Assembly (NCBI RefSeq): GCF_002929305.1
Contig: NZ_PJIO01000017.1
Location: 1-64,000, forward strand
Origin: Arthrobacter sp. GMC3
GTDB lineage: Bacteria; Actinomycetota; Actinomycetes; Actinomycetales; Micrococcaceae
Direction: 5' to 3'
Length of the DNA stretch: 64,000 bases
In this document: one piece after another, positions 50,885-59,771 of the stretch
Numbering within the stretch: position 1 is the first letter of the stretch
Layout of the letters: every line of letters starts with the position of its first letter
Translations under genes and position numbers: made by a program
The notes under the pieces: generated by a model
Told to the model about the DNA's origin: nothing
The model's database searches: none
What the model saw: the letters and a program-made list of their open reading frames with translations, nothing else

Positions 50885-51802
50885 ATGCGCTTACGCCGCC
50901 CCCGCCGAACGGTCCTTGTCATAGGCCTTGCCCTAGCCAGCACCCTGGCGCTGGGGGCGTGCGGGGGCGGCGCGGCACCATCGCCGGGAAGCGCCGAAGG
51001 CAAGATCGCCGTGGTCGCCTCCACCAATGTCTACGGCAGCATTGCTGAGGCTGTTGGAGGGGATCTGGTCTCGGTCCACTCGATCATCAGCAAGCCCGGA
51101 GCTGACCCGCACTCCTACGAGGCGAATGCCCAGGACAAGCTGGCCGTCTCCAAGGCTGCTGTGGGCATCGAGAACGGCGGCGGGTACGACGACTTCTTCG
51201 GCCAGCTCGCCAAGGGGCTGCTTACGCCGGCGGAGATTATCAACGTCAGCGACCTCTCCAGTCTGGACACGGGTGCCAACTTCAATGAGCACCTCTGGTA
51301 CTCGCTGCCCACCATGGCTGCCTTGGCCGACGAGCTGGCCGCCCGCTTCACTGCGGCCAAGCCCACCGATGCGGCGAAGTTCACCGACAATGCCGCAGCC
51401 TTCAAGGTCCAGCTCTCGGCACTGGAAGCACGACTGGCCGCGATAAAGGCGGCGCATGGCGGCACTGGTGTTGCCATCACCGAACCCGTTCCGCTGTACC
51501 TGCTGACGGCGGGCGGGCTGGTAAACAAGACGCCGGCCGAATTCAGCGAGGCCGTGGAAAATGGTTCTGACGTACCCACCACTGTCCTGGCCGACACCTT
51601 GGCGTTGATGGGCTCGGGCACCATCGCCCTGCTGGCCTACAACGAACAAACCGAGGGCCCCCAAACCATTGCGGTAAAGACGGCAGCAGAAAAAGCCGGC
51701 GTCCCCGTCGTGGACTTTAGCGAGACCCTGCCAGCTGGAATGGACTATGTTCAGTGGATGGACTCTAACGTCACCCACATCGAAAAGGCCCTGAATCCTT
51801 GA
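50885..51802 (+). CDS. Zinc/manganese ABC importer substrate-binding lipoprotein
   Basis: A 305-residue cluster A-I binding protein (ZnuA/TroA type). The signal peptide ends in the lipobox LGAC (LALASTLALGAC), with the lipid Cys near residue 25. Metal-binding residues are suggested by SKPGADPHSYEAN (His), NEHLWYSLPTM (His/Glu) and the late AYNEQTEGPQ region. It has no His-rich loop. First of three genes coding for one importer, overlapping the ATPase gene by four bases (TTGA). The preceding AT-rich box and the presence of zur suggest zinc repression. Confidence 0.9.
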   Translation: MRLRRPRRTVLVIGLALASTLALGACGGGAAPSPGSAEGKIAVVASTNVYGSIAEAVGGDLVSVHSIISKPGADPHSYEANAQDKLAVSKAAVGIENGGGYDDFFGQLAKGLLTPAEIINVSDLSSLDTGANFNEHLWYSLPTMAALADELAARFTAAKPTDAAKFTDNAAAFKVQLSALEARLAAIKAAHGGTGVAITEPVPLYLLTAGGLVNKTPAEFSEAVENGSDVPTTVLADTLALMGSGTIALLAYNEQTEGPQTIAVKTAAEKAGVPVVDFSETLPAGMDYVQWMDSNVTHIEKALNP

Positions 51803-52623
51803 GTGAAAATACCTCCCGGCCGCCTGTTATCAGCCTGCGCGATGCGCAACTGAGCTACGGACCACGCACACTTTGGGACGGACTGAGCCTTGACCTCGCG
51901 GCAGGGGAGTTCCTGGCAGTGTTAGGCGCCAACGGCAGCGGCAAGACAAGTTTTCTGAAAGTCCTGCTCGGACTTGTTCCGCTAAGCGGGGGATCGCTTC
52001 TCATAGACGGGGCGCCGGCCCAACGCGGCCACCGCAGCATTGGCTACGTCCCGCAACACAAAAACTTTGCTCCGGACACCGCGTTGCGGGCCCGCGACCT
52101 GGTGGGCTTGGGTGTCGACGGGCACAAATGGGGTGTGCGGATCCGCGGTCGAGGCTACAAGCAGCAGGTGGACGGTCTTTTGGCACAGGTGGGAGCAACG
52201 CCGTATGCCAAGATTCCCGTCGGGATGCTCTCTGGCGGTGAACAGCAGCGCTTGCGCATCGCCCAAGCCCTAGCGTCCAACCCCAAAGTCTTGCTGTGTG
52301 ATGAACCGCTGCTCTCGCTGGATCTGCACCATCAAAAAGCCGTCAGCGCCCTGGTGGGACAACAAGCCAAGGAGCACGGGACCGCCGTGGTCTTCGTCAC
52401 CCACGAAATCAATCCGATCCTGGACCATGTGGACAGGGTGTTGTACCTGGCGGGCGGCCGATTCACCATTGGGACGCCAGCGCAGGTCATGACCACCGAG
52501 GTGCTCTCGGAACTGTATGGCACCCACGTTGAGGTGCTGCACAGCAACGGGCGGATTGTTGTGGTGGGGCGTCCGGACGCCGTGGTTGACGGCCATACCG
52601 TTGACGATGTGGTGTCATCATGA
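51799..52623 (+). CDS. Metal ABC importer ATP-binding protein
   Basis: A 274-residue ATPase. Walker A is GANGSGKTSFLKVL (about residues 39-52), the signature LSGGEQQRL, the Walker B VLLCDEPLLSLDL and the H-loop VTHEI are all present. It completes the binding protein/ATPase/permease set. TTG start overlapping the upstream stop and a 4-base overlap with the permease gene that follows. The ZnuC-type role is inferred from the neighbours. Confidence 0.92.
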   Translation: MSENTSRPPVISLRDAQLSYGPRTLWDGLSLDLAAGEFLAVLGANGSGKTSFLKVLLGLVPLSGGSLLIDGAPAQRGHRSIGYVPQHKNFAPDTALRARDLVGLGVDGHKWGVRIRGRGYKQQVDGLLAQVGATPYAKIPVGMLSGGEQQRLRIAQALASNPKVLLCDEPLLSLDLHHQKAVSALVGQQAKEHGTAVVFVTHEINPILDHVDRVLYLAGGRFTIGTPAQVMTTEVLSELYGTHVEVLHSNGRIVVVGRPDAVVDGHTVDDVVSS

Positions 52624-53501
52624 ACTGGGCTGATTTTAGCAACGCCGTTTTGAACTTCTCCAACTACTCGGAACTGTTGCCGCTGTTCCGCGACACCTTG
52701 CTTGCAGGGGCCATCCTTGGCCTGGTGGGCGGGCTGATCGGCACCTTTGTGATGATGCGCGACCTCGCGTTTGCGGTCCACGGAATTGCCGAGCTCTCCT
52801 TTGCAGGGGCCGCCTTTGCCTTGCTAGTTGGCGCGGACGTGATCTTTGGATCCCTGGTGGGCTCGGTGCTTGCCGCATTGCTCCTGGGCGTAATGGGCGT
52901 GCGGGCCCGGGAAAAGAATTCGGTCATTGGCGTCATCATGCCGTTTGGCTTGGGCCTGGGCATCTTGTTCCTTTCACTTTATGAAGGACGCGCAGCCAAC
53001 AAGTTTGGCCTGCTGACCGGTCAGATCGTTTCCGTTGACTCCACCCAGCTTTCGGTTCTGGCCGGCACTGCGCTGGTAGTCATCGCAGGGCTGGTACTGA
53101 TCTGGCGCCCCCTGACTTTCGCCAGCGTGGACCCGGACATCGCCACGGCGCGCGGAGTTCCCGTTCGCACCCTGTCGCTGGTCTTCATGTTCCTGCTGGG
53201 CATCGCCGTGGCTTTGTCCATCCAGGTGGTTGGCGCATTGCTGGTTCTTGCACTGCTGATCACCCCGGCGGCCGCAGCCCTGCAGGTGACGGTGGCACCG
53301 CGCATGGTGGTGCTGCTCAGCGTCACGTTCGCCATGGTTTCCACCGTGGGCGGGATCATGCTGGCACTGGGCGGTAGGATCCCGATTTCCCCCTACGTGA
53401 CAACCCTGTCCTTCCTGATCTATGTGATCGCCCGTGTGGTGGGGGCGTGGCGGCGCAAACGGGGCTGGTCAGCGCGTCCCCCGGTGGCGGCAGCTGCTTA
53501 G
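52620..53501 (+). CDS. Metal ABC importer permease
   Basis: A 293-residue ZnuB/TroC-type permease with about eight helices (for example LAGAILGLVGGLIGTFVMMR, ELSFAGAAFALLVG, LVVIAGLVLIWRP). The ELSFAGAA segment is close to the conserved HxxxxG-type motif of these permeases. Overlaps the ATPase gene by four bases. A short Arg/Ala-rich tail follows the last helix. Downstream lies the palindromic repeat region at 53509-53588. Confidence 0.92.
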   Translation: MNWADFSNAVLNFSNYSELLPLFRDTLLAGAILGLVGGLIGTFVMMRDLAFAVHGIAELSFAGAAFALLVGADVIFGSLVGSVLAALLLGVMGVRAREKNSVIGVIMPFGLGLGILFLSLYEGRAANKFGLLTGQIVSVDSTQLSVLAGTALVVIAGLVLIWRPLTFASVDPDIATARGVPVRTLSLVFMFLLGIAVALSIQVVGALLVLALLITPAAAALQVTVAPRMVVLLSVTFAMVSTVGGIMLALGGRIPISPYVTTLSFLIYVIARVVGAWRRKRGWSARPPVAAAA

Positions 53502-53508
53502 TCACGTC

Positions 53509-53588
53509 CTGTTATGCTCCGTTGCCGCAACGGGGGCGGCGCATAACAGTGTTATGCGCCTGGCTCGCTATGAGCAGGGCGCATAACA
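53509..53588. repeat. Tandem palindromic repeat in the intergenic region
   Basis: Two adjacent hairpins: CTGTTATGC (53509-53517) / GCATAACAG (53541-53549) with an inner CCGTTG/CAACGG stem, then TGTTATGCGCC (53550-53560) / GGCGCATAACA (53578-53588) with an inner GCTC/GAGC stem. The central GGCGCATAACA-G-TGTTATGCGCC (53538-53560) is itself an 11-bp inverted repeat, so the region can fold in two mutually exclusive ways. Confidence 0.85.
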
Positions 53589-53623
53589 GTGCAATCCGGC
53601 GCCGGGGGATCTAGCGTTGGGGG

Positions 53624-55027
53624 ATGGATTGGTTCGGCGTGGCAAGCGCGGAGCTGGCGCGGGTGGTGCTCCAGCGAGGCATCGCCGCGATCTATGTGAT
53701 CGCGTTTGTTTCCAGTGCCTTGCAGTTCCCCGCACTCTTAGGTGAACACGGCCTGCTTCCGGTGCCACGATACCTGGCCCGGATCAGGCGCCCGCCCGGC
53801 CCCACACTCTTTCGCTGGCGCTACACCGATACTTTATTGAGGTGGGTGGCGTGGGTCGGCGCCGTGCTTGCTGGGGCCATGGTGTTGGGCCTTCCCCAGC
53901 GCGGCCCGCCCTGGGTTCCGATGCTGGTGTTCCTGACACTCTGGCTGCTTTACATGTCAATAGTGAACGTGGGGCAGGTCTTTTACGGCTTTGGCTGGGA
54001 AATCCTGCTGTTGGAGGTAGGTTTCCTGACGGCATTCTTGGGCTCGGATCAAACCACGACGCCGTTGATCACCTTGTTCTTGCTGCGCTGGCTCGTGTTC
54101 CGGCTGGAATTCGGTGCCGGGCTGATCAAGCTGCGCGGCGACCCCGCATGGCGGGACTTCACCGCCTTGTACTACCACCACGAAACCCAGCCCATGCCGA
54201 ACCCGCTGAGCTGGTGGTTTCACCGCCTGCCCAAGCCCTTGCACCGGATGGAAGTTGTGGGCAACCACGTGGCGCAGCTGGTGGTGCCGTTCTTCTTGTT
54301 TGCCCCGCAGCCGCTGGCCACCGTGGCCGCCGGCGTAATTATCGTGACCCAGTGCTGGCTGCTTCTCTCGGGCAACTTTGCCTGGCTCAATGCCATCACC
54401 ATAGTGCTCGCCTTCTCGGCGGTGGACACTCCGTCTTTGGCGGGAGCGGCGGCCGGTGGGCCGGGCAGCCCGGCGTGGTTCGTCGTCGTGGTTTTCACGA
54501 TGGCGTCGCTCATGCTGGTGCTCAGCTGGTGGCCGCTGCGTAACTTGTTTTCACGGAACCAGATCATGAATGGCAGCTTCAACAGGTGGCGGCTGGGCAA
54601 TGCCTACGGCGCGTTTGGTTCTATCACCCGGGAGCGGTATGAGGTGGTGGTGGAAGGGACCGGCGGTGACCCCTACACCGGCCGCTGGCTCGAATACGGC
54701 TTCCGAGGAAAGCCGGGGGAGCCGGCCCGGATGCCGCGGCAATTTGCCCCCTACCACCTCCGGCTCGACTGGCTCATGTGGTTCCTAGCGCTGGGATCAC
54801 CAGGAATGAACTGGTTTGTGCCGTTCCTGAACAAGCTGCTGGAGGCGGACCCGGCCACCTTAAGGCTGTTGCGCCGGGACCCCTTTGGTGGCGCACGGCC
54901 CGAGTGGGTGCGGGCGCGGATTTTTGGCTACAGATACAGCAGCTGGCGCGAATGGCGGGAAACCGGCAACTGGTGGGTACGCGAGCCCTTGGGTGACTTA
55001 GTGCCGCCCATGAGCTTGGGAGCCTAA
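53624..55027 (+). CDS. Lipase maturation factor family membrane protein
   Basis: A 467-residue membrane protein of the LMF family. About eight helices in the first two thirds; the conserved RWLVFRLEFGAGLIKLRGDPAWRDFTAL region and the LYYHHETQPMPNPLSWWFH motif are strong family marks, as is the C-terminal IFGYRYSSWREWRETGNWW. LMF1 in vertebrates helps lipases fold in the ER; the bacterial role is unknown. ATG start; ribosome site unclear. It overlaps the zur gene by four bases at converging stops. Confidence 0.93.
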   Translation: MDWFGVASAELARVVLQRGIAAIYVIAFVSSALQFPALLGEHGLLPVPRYLARIRRPPGPTLFRWRYTDTLLRWVAWVGAVLAGAMVLGLPQRGPPWVPMLVFLTLWLLYMSIVNVGQVFYGFGWEILLLEVGFLTAFLGSDQTTTPLITLFLLRWLVFRLEFGAGLIKLRGDPAWRDFTALYYHHETQPMPNPLSWWFHRLPKPLHRMEVVGNHVAQLVVPFFLFAPQPLATVAAGVIIVTQCWLLLSGNFAWLNAITIVLAFSAVDTPSLAGAAAGGPGSPAWFVVVVFTMASLMLVLSWWPLRNLFSRNQIMNGSFNRWRLGNAYGAFGSITRERYEVVVEGTGGDPYTGRWLEYGFRGKPGEPARMPRQFAPYHLRLDWLMWFLALGSPGMNWFVPFLNKLLEADPATLRLLRRDPFGGARPEWVRARIFGYRYSSWREWRETGNWWVREPLGDLVPPMSLGA

Positions 55028-55431
55028 GCCGCGGAGCACTCCGGGCACAGGCCGTAGATCTCCACGGTGTGCTGCACCTGTGTGAAGCCGTTTTCCTTGG
55101 CGATCTTGGCAGCCCAGCTCTCGACGGCAGGGGCCTCAATTTCCACCGTTTTGCCGCAGCGACGGCACAGCAGGTGGTGGTGGTGTGAGGTGGCCGAACA
55201 GCGTCGGTACACGGCTTCGCCCTCGCCGTTGCGCAGCGTGTCAACCAGGCCCTCGTCCGCCATGGACGCCAGAATCCTATACGTGGTGGCCAGAGACACA
55301 CGAATGTCTTGTTCGTGCAGCAAACGGTGCAGTTCCTGCGTGCTGACGAAGTCCACCAAGGTATCCAGCGCAGCGCTGATGGCCAGCCGTTGCTTGGTGA
55401 CGCGCTGTTCCTTCACCGGCACTTGCGGCAT
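55024..55431 (-). CDS. zur: Zinc uptake regulator, Fur family
   Basis: About 135 residues of the Fur family. The N-terminal winged helix contains VTKQRLAISAALDTLVDF and TTYRILASMADEGLVDTL; the C-terminal half carries ATSHHHHLLCRRCGKTVEI (metal-site His and the structural CxxC) and CPEC near the end. It represses zinc uptake when zinc is bound. ATG 55431 (M-P-Q-V-P) matches family length better than TTG 55464, which adds 11 residues. Converges with the LMF gene. The nearby znu-like importer is the obvious target. Confidence 0.92.
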   Translation of the reverse strand: MPQVPVKEQRVTKQRLAISAALDTLVDFVSTQELHRLLHEQDIRVSLATTYRILASMADEGLVDTLRNGEGEAVYRRCSATSHHHHLLCRRCGKTVEIEAPAVESWAAKIAKENGFTQVQHTVEIYGLCPECSAA

Positions 55432-55557
55432 TCGCCCAACCTGCTTTCCATACGTTGCTTTCAACTATCCAGCCTAACTCACATTGCTGGTGAATATCGT
55501 GGTGACTTCAGCGGCCCGTCCCTTGGTACGGCTCGGGCACAGGCATATGCTGGCACC

Positions 55558-56214
55558 ATGTTGCTTACAAAATTCACCCACGCCTGTGTCCGTCTCGAGA
55601 AGGAAGGCCAGGTGCTGGTCCTGGATCCGGGTGTCTTTTCGGAAACTTCAACGGCGTTGGCAGGGGCCGGGGCCATTTTGATCACCCATGAGCATGCGGA
55701 CCACATCGACCAGGACGCTGTCCTTGCGGCGCTGGCGGCCAACCCCGCACTGCCCGTATATGCCCCCGCCACGGTGGCCGCCACCCTGCGTAGTGCGGCC
55801 CCTGCCGTGGCCGGGCAGGTCCACGACACCGCCGCCGGGGACACCTTCACAACCGTCGGTTTTGCCATCCGCTGCTTTGGCGGCCAGCACGCGCTGATCC
55901 ACCCGAGTATCCCCGTGGTCGCCAATGTGGGGTATCTGGTGGACGACGCCGTATACCACCCCGGCGACTCCCTGATCGTGCCCGCCGGGGTCCAGGTTCG
56001 CACGCTGCTGGTCCCCGTGCATGCGCCCTGGTCCAAGGTGGCCGAGGTAGTGGACTTTGTGGTGTCGGTGCGGGCGCCGCGGGCGTTCCAGATCCACGAC
56101 GGCCTGCTCAACGAGAAGGGGCTGTCCTTCACCGAATCGCACATTGCCCGGGTCGGCGCCGAGCATGGCACCGACTTCCGGCACCTGGCCGCGGGGGAGT
56201 CCGTGGAACTTTAG
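55558..56214 (+). CDS. MBL-fold metal-dependent hydrolase
   Basis: About 218 residues of the metallo-beta-lactamase fold. The first metal motif is TKFTHACVRLEK (leading strand) with ITHEHADHID (HxHxDH), and later His ligands are suggested in GGQHALIH, VYHPGDSL and IHDGLL. It resembles the UlaG-like/YtkL group, whose members hydrolyse small substrates or have no known one. ATG at 55558. It overlaps the convergent cysteine desulfhydrase gene by four bases at the stops. Confidence 0.88.
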   Translation: MLLTKFTHACVRLEKEGQVLVLDPGVFSETSTALAGAGAILITHEHADHIDQDAVLAALAANPALPVYAPATVAATLRSAAPAVAGQVHDTAAGDTFTTVGFAIRCFGGQHALIHPSIPVVANVGYLVDDAVYHPGDSLIVPAGVQVRTLLVPVHAPWSKVAEVVDFVVSVRAPRAFQIHDGLLNEKGLSFTESHIARVGAEHGTDFRHLAAGESVEL

Positions 56215-57305
56215 GCGGACCCGCGCCCCTCGTCCCAGCAGCCTGTCGCGAAGAATTCCGCAATGGTGGTCAGGTGGGGGGCTGGGTCCAGCCCTTTCTC
56301 GGCCAGCCACGCCGGGCTGTTGTAGCTGCCCGCGTACCGTTCCCCCCCGTCGCACATCAGTGTGACGATGCTACCGCGCTCACCCTTGGCCACCATTTGG
56401 GCCACCAACTGCCACACACCCCACAGGTTGGTGCCGGTGGAGGGTCCGGCGGACATGCCGGCAAGCTCGGTGAAGTGAAGCATGGCCGCCACAGAGGCGG
56501 CGTCGGGGATTTCAATCATGTGATCAATGACGCCGGGCACAAAGCTGGGCTCCACGCGTGGGCGCCCGATCCCCTCAATGCGGGAGGAACGCCCCGTCAC
56601 CGTGGACAAATCGCCGTTCTTCCACGCCGGATAAAATGCCGAACCTTCGGGGTCCACCACGGCAAGCTTTGTGGCATGCCCGTGGTAGCGGATGTAGCGG
56701 CCAATGGTCGCGGAAGTGCCGCCGGTGCCGGCGCCCACCACCACCCAGGCCGGTTCGGGGAACCGTTCGTGGGAAATCTGGCTGAAGATGGACTCGGCGA
56801 TGTTGTTGTTGCCACGCCAGTCGGTGGCACGTTCGGCATAGGTGAACTGGTCCATGTAGTGGCCATTGGTCTCCTCGGCGATGGCGGCCGCCGCCGAGTA
56901 CACCTCATCGGCCTTGTCCACGAAGTGACAGCGCCCCCCGAAGCTCTCGATCAGGGCGACCTTTTCCGGGCTGGTGGAGCGGGTCATGACGGCCACAAAG
57001 TCAAGGCCCAGCAACTGGGCAAAGTAGGCCTCGGAAACGGCGGTGCTGCCGGAACTGGCCTCCACCACTGTGGTGCCCTGGTGGATCCACCCGTTGACCA
57101 GCGCAAACAGGAACAAGGAGCGGGCCAGGCGGTGTTTGAGGCTGCCGGTGCGGTGGCAGGATTCATCCTTGACGTATAGATCGACGCCCCAGTGGGAAGG
57201 CAAGTCAACTTTGTACAGGTGGGTGTCGGCGCTGCGGTTGTTCTCGGCCTGGACTTTCTTGATGGCCTGATGCGTCCACGCCCATGCCTCTTGCTCAGTG
57301 TTCAT
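56211..57305 (-). CDS. cds1: PLP-dependent cysteine desulfhydrase, Cds1-type
   Basis: A 364-residue fold-type II PLP enzyme of the cysteine synthase family. The PLP lysine lies in HRTGSLKHRLARSLF; VEASSGSTAVSEAYF is the phosphate/substrate loop and GAGTGGTSATIGRY the PLP-phosphate loop. Length and the SLKHRLARSLFLFAL sequence match mycobacterial Cds1 (Rv3684 type), which releases H2S, pyruvate and ammonia from L-cysteine. Divergent from the sulfurtransferase gene that starts 67 bases away. Cysteine synthase activity is the alternative. Confidence 0.87.
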   Translation of the reverse strand: MNTEQEAWAWTHQAIKKVQAENNRSADTHLYKVDLPSHWGVDLYVKDESCHRTGSLKHRLARSLFLFALVNGWIHQGTTVVEASSGSTAVSEAYFAQLLGLDFVAVMTRSTSPEKVALIESFGGRCHFVDKADEVYSAAAAIAEETNGHYMDQFTYAERATDWRGNNNIAESIFSQISHERFPEPAWVVVGAGTGGTSATIGRYIRYHGHATKLAVVDPEGSAFYPAWKNGDLSTVTGRSSRIEGIGRPRVEPSFVPGVIDHMIEIPDAASVAAMLHFTELAGMSAGPSTGTNLWGVWQLVAQMVAKGERGSIVTLMCDGGERYAGSYNSPAWLAEKGLDPAPHLTTIAEFFATGCWDEGRGSA

Positions 57306-57371
57306 AAGGCCAGCTTAACCTGCCCGGCGGGGATAGATTTGAGCCAAAGACTTTCAACAAGGAGTTCACAG

Positions 57372-58217
57372 ATGAGCGTATTGATCACCGTTGCACAGTT
57401 GCAGGATCGTTTGGAGTCTGGTCAACGGACGGTTCTGCTGGACGTGCGCTGGGTGCTCGGGGATCCGCACGGCCATGAACACTACCTGGCAGGGCACCTG
57501 TCGGGGGCGGTTTTTGCGGACATGAATACGGAGCTGGCAGGCCACGGCGAACCCCGGGATGGCCGCCACCCCTTGCCTGCCGAAGCCGATTTCCAGGCGA
57601 CGGTACGCCGCTGGGGCATCAACGACGGGGACACCGTGGTGGTGTACGACGACGCCGGCTCGGCCGCCGCCGCCCGCGCCTGGTGGCTTTTGGGTTACGC
57701 CGGCATCGGGAACGTATTCCTGCTCGACGGCGGGCTGGCTGCCTGGCGCGCAGCCGAACTCCCACTGAGCACCGGCGAGTTCCAGGCGGAGGCCGGGGAC
57801 GCCGTCGTACGTTTTGGTGCTAGGGGAACCATGGATGCGCAAGGGGCTGCGGCCTGGTCCGGAATCCTGCTGGACGCGCGGGCGGGGGAGCGGTTCCGTG
57901 GCGAGAGTGAGCCGATTGACCCGCGGGCCGGGCACATTCCGGGCGCCATCAGTGCCCCCACTATGGAAAACCTGGCGGCAGATAAGACGTTCCTTCCCGC
58001 GGAAGAACTGCGGGCCCGTTTTGCCGCGCTGGGGGTTGTGCCAGGTGTGGAGGTGGGCGTGTACTGCGGCTCGGGCGTGACGGCCGCCCACCAGATTGCT
58101 GCGCTGGAAATCGCGGGAATCACTGCCACCCTGTACCCGGGATCATGGTCTGCGTGGTCGAATCGCCCCGAGCTTCCGGTGGAGACCGGCCCCGGTGGCG
58201 ATAGGGTTGGGGCATGA
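57372..58217 (+). CDS. Two-domain rhodanese-type sulfurtransferase
   Basis: About 281 residues with two rhodanese domains: the N-terminal one (TVLLDVRWVLGDPHGHEHYL, non-catalytic) and the C-terminal with the catalytic Cys in VYCGSGVTAAHQ at about 235. Thiosulfate or 3-mercaptopyruvate sulfurtransferase activity is likely. AAGGAG precedes the ATG (57372) by about seven bases. It is divergent from the Cds1-type desulfhydrase and overlaps the alcohol dehydrogenase gene by four bases. Confidence 0.92.
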   Translation: MSVLITVAQLQDRLESGQRTVLLDVRWVLGDPHGHEHYLAGHLSGAVFADMNTELAGHGEPRDGRHPLPAEADFQATVRRWGINDGDTVVVYDDAGSAAAARAWWLLGYAGIGNVFLLDGGLAAWRAAELPLSTGEFQAEAGDAVVRFGARGTMDAQGAAAWSGILLDARAGERFRGESEPIDPRAGHIPGAISAPTMENLAADKTFLPAEELRARFAALGVVPGVEVGVYCGSGVTAAHQIAALEIAGITATLYPGSWSAWSNRPELPVETGPGGDRVGA

Positions 58218-59263
58218 CGCAAGCAAAAGCATTCGCAGCCACCTCGGCCACGTCCGGACTGTCCGCCAGCACCATTGAGCGTCGCGAACCCGGCGCCCAC
58301 GACGTTGAGATCGCGATCGACTTCTGCGGCTTGTGCCACTCCGACGTGCATACCATCCGCTCCGAGTGGGGACCGGCCAAATACCCTTTGGTCCCGGGCC
58401 ACGAAATTGTGGGGACCGTGAGCCGTGTGGGCTACGACGTGGTGGGCTTCGCCGTCGGCGACCCCGTAGGCGTGGGATGCATGGTTGACTCCTGCCGCGA
58501 GTGTGACTCCTGCCTGGAAGGCTTTGAACAGTACTGCGAGAGGGGCAACACGGGCACCTATGGTGTTCTCGATTCCCGCAACGGCGGTGTCATCACCCAG
58601 GGCGGGTACGCGTCCTCGATTGTGGTGAATGAGAACTATGTCCTGAAGGTACCCGCGGGCTTGGACCCGGCCGCAGTGGCGCCCCTGCTGTGCGCAGGCA
58701 TCACCACCTACTCGCCCTTGCGCTATCTGGACGTCCAGGACGGCGACCGGGTGGGCGTGATCGGCCTTGGCGGGCTCGGACACATGGGCGTGAAGATTGC
58801 CAAGGCGCTGGGTGCCACAGTCACCGTGTTCACCACTTCACCGGCCAAGGCCGACGCCGCCCGTGAACTGGGTGCCGACCACGTGGTCATCTCCTCCGAC
58901 CCCGAACAGATGGCCGCCGCCAAGGGTTCCCTCAACGCCATCTTGGACACGGTGGCCGCCGTGCATGACCTCAATCCGTACCTGCGCACCCTTGACCGCG
59001 ACGGCGCCCTGATTCAGCTGGGCCTGCCCTCGGAAAAGATGCCCGCAGTTGACCCGGGGCTGCTGATCCGCCGGCGCCTGGCCTACGGCGGCTCCCTGAT
59101 CGGTGGCATCGCAGAGACCCAGGAAATGCTTGACTTTTGTGCCGAACACGGCATTGTCTCCGACATTGAACTGGTCGCCGCGGACCAGCTCGACGAGGCC
59201 TACGACCGCATGGTTGCCGGCGATGTCAAGTACCGCTTCGTCCTGGACAACTCAACTCTCTAA
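58214..59263 (+). CDS. Zinc-dependent alcohol dehydrogenase, CAD-like
   Basis: A 349-residue medium-chain dehydrogenase. The catalytic zinc site is DFCGLCHSDVHTIRSEWG and VPGHEIVG; the structural zinc cysteines are CRECDSCLEGFEQYC; the NADP-binding Rossmann is GVIGLGGLGHMGVKIA. It reduces aldehydes (cinnamyl-alcohol-type, like YahK). The start overlaps the sulfurtransferase stop, so both may be one transcript; the HIT gene follows 19 bases later. Confidence 0.93.
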   Translation: MTQAKAFAATSATSGLSASTIERREPGAHDVEIAIDFCGLCHSDVHTIRSEWGPAKYPLVPGHEIVGTVSRVGYDVVGFAVGDPVGVGCMVDSCRECDSCLEGFEQYCERGNTGTYGVLDSRNGGVITQGGYASSIVVNENYVLKVPAGLDPAAVAPLLCAGITTYSPLRYLDVQDGDRVGVIGLGGLGHMGVKIAKALGATVTVFTTSPAKADAARELGADHVVISSDPEQMAAAKGSLNAILDTVAAVHDLNPYLRTLDRDGALIQLGLPSEKMPAVDPGLLIRRRLAYGGSLIGGIAETQEMLDFCAEHGIVSDIELVAADQLDEAYDRMVAGDVKYRFVLDNSTL

Positions 59264-59282
59264 GACCCTGTAGGAGCCTTTC

Positions 59283-59711
59283 TTGAGCACTCTGTTTACC
59301 AAGATCATCAACGGTGAGATCCCCGGACGATTCCTGTGGCAGGACGAGGACTGTGTCTCGTTCCTGACCATCGGGCCGTTGACCCAGGGTCATGCCTTGG
59401 TGGTGCCGCGCCTTGAAGTGGACAAGTGGACCGACGCCGAGCCTGCCCTGATGGCGACGTTGATGTCTGTGGCGCAGATCGTGGGCCAAGCCCAGGTTGC
59501 GGCTTTTGACGCCCCCCGCGCGGGAGTGATCATCGCCGGTTTCGAGGTGGAACATCTGCACATCCATGTGTTCCCGGCCTATGGTCTGGACAACTTCAGC
59601 TTTGCCGCCGTTGACAACAACCCCGACCCGGCCGAGCTTGATGCCAGTGCCGAGAAGCTCCGGGATGCGCTGCGTGCCGCCGGACACGGGGCGAAAGTTC
59701 CCCAAGCTTAG
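59283..59711 (+). CDS. HIT-family nucleotide hydrolase
   Basis: A 142-residue histidine triad protein: EVEHLHIHVFP gives HxHxH, and the N-terminal CTLFTKIINGEIPGRF (starting S-T-L) is typical of HINT-type proteins. It cleaves nucleotide phosphoramidates or dinucleotides. TTG start with AGGAG a few bases upstream. The gene ends 60 bases before the acyl-CoA ligase gene. Confidence 0.92.
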   Translation: MSTLFTKIINGEIPGRFLWQDEDCVSFLTIGPLTQGHALVVPRLEVDKWTDAEPALMATLMSVAQIVGQAQVAAFDAPRAGVIIAGFEVEHLHIHVFPAYGLDNFSFAAVDNNPDPAELDASAEKLRDALRAAGHGAKVPQA

Positions 59712-59771
59712 GGGATTCCCCGTGGCGCATGGCTGGTTGGTTTTCGGGCTGGCTCGCGGCAAGATGGAAGC

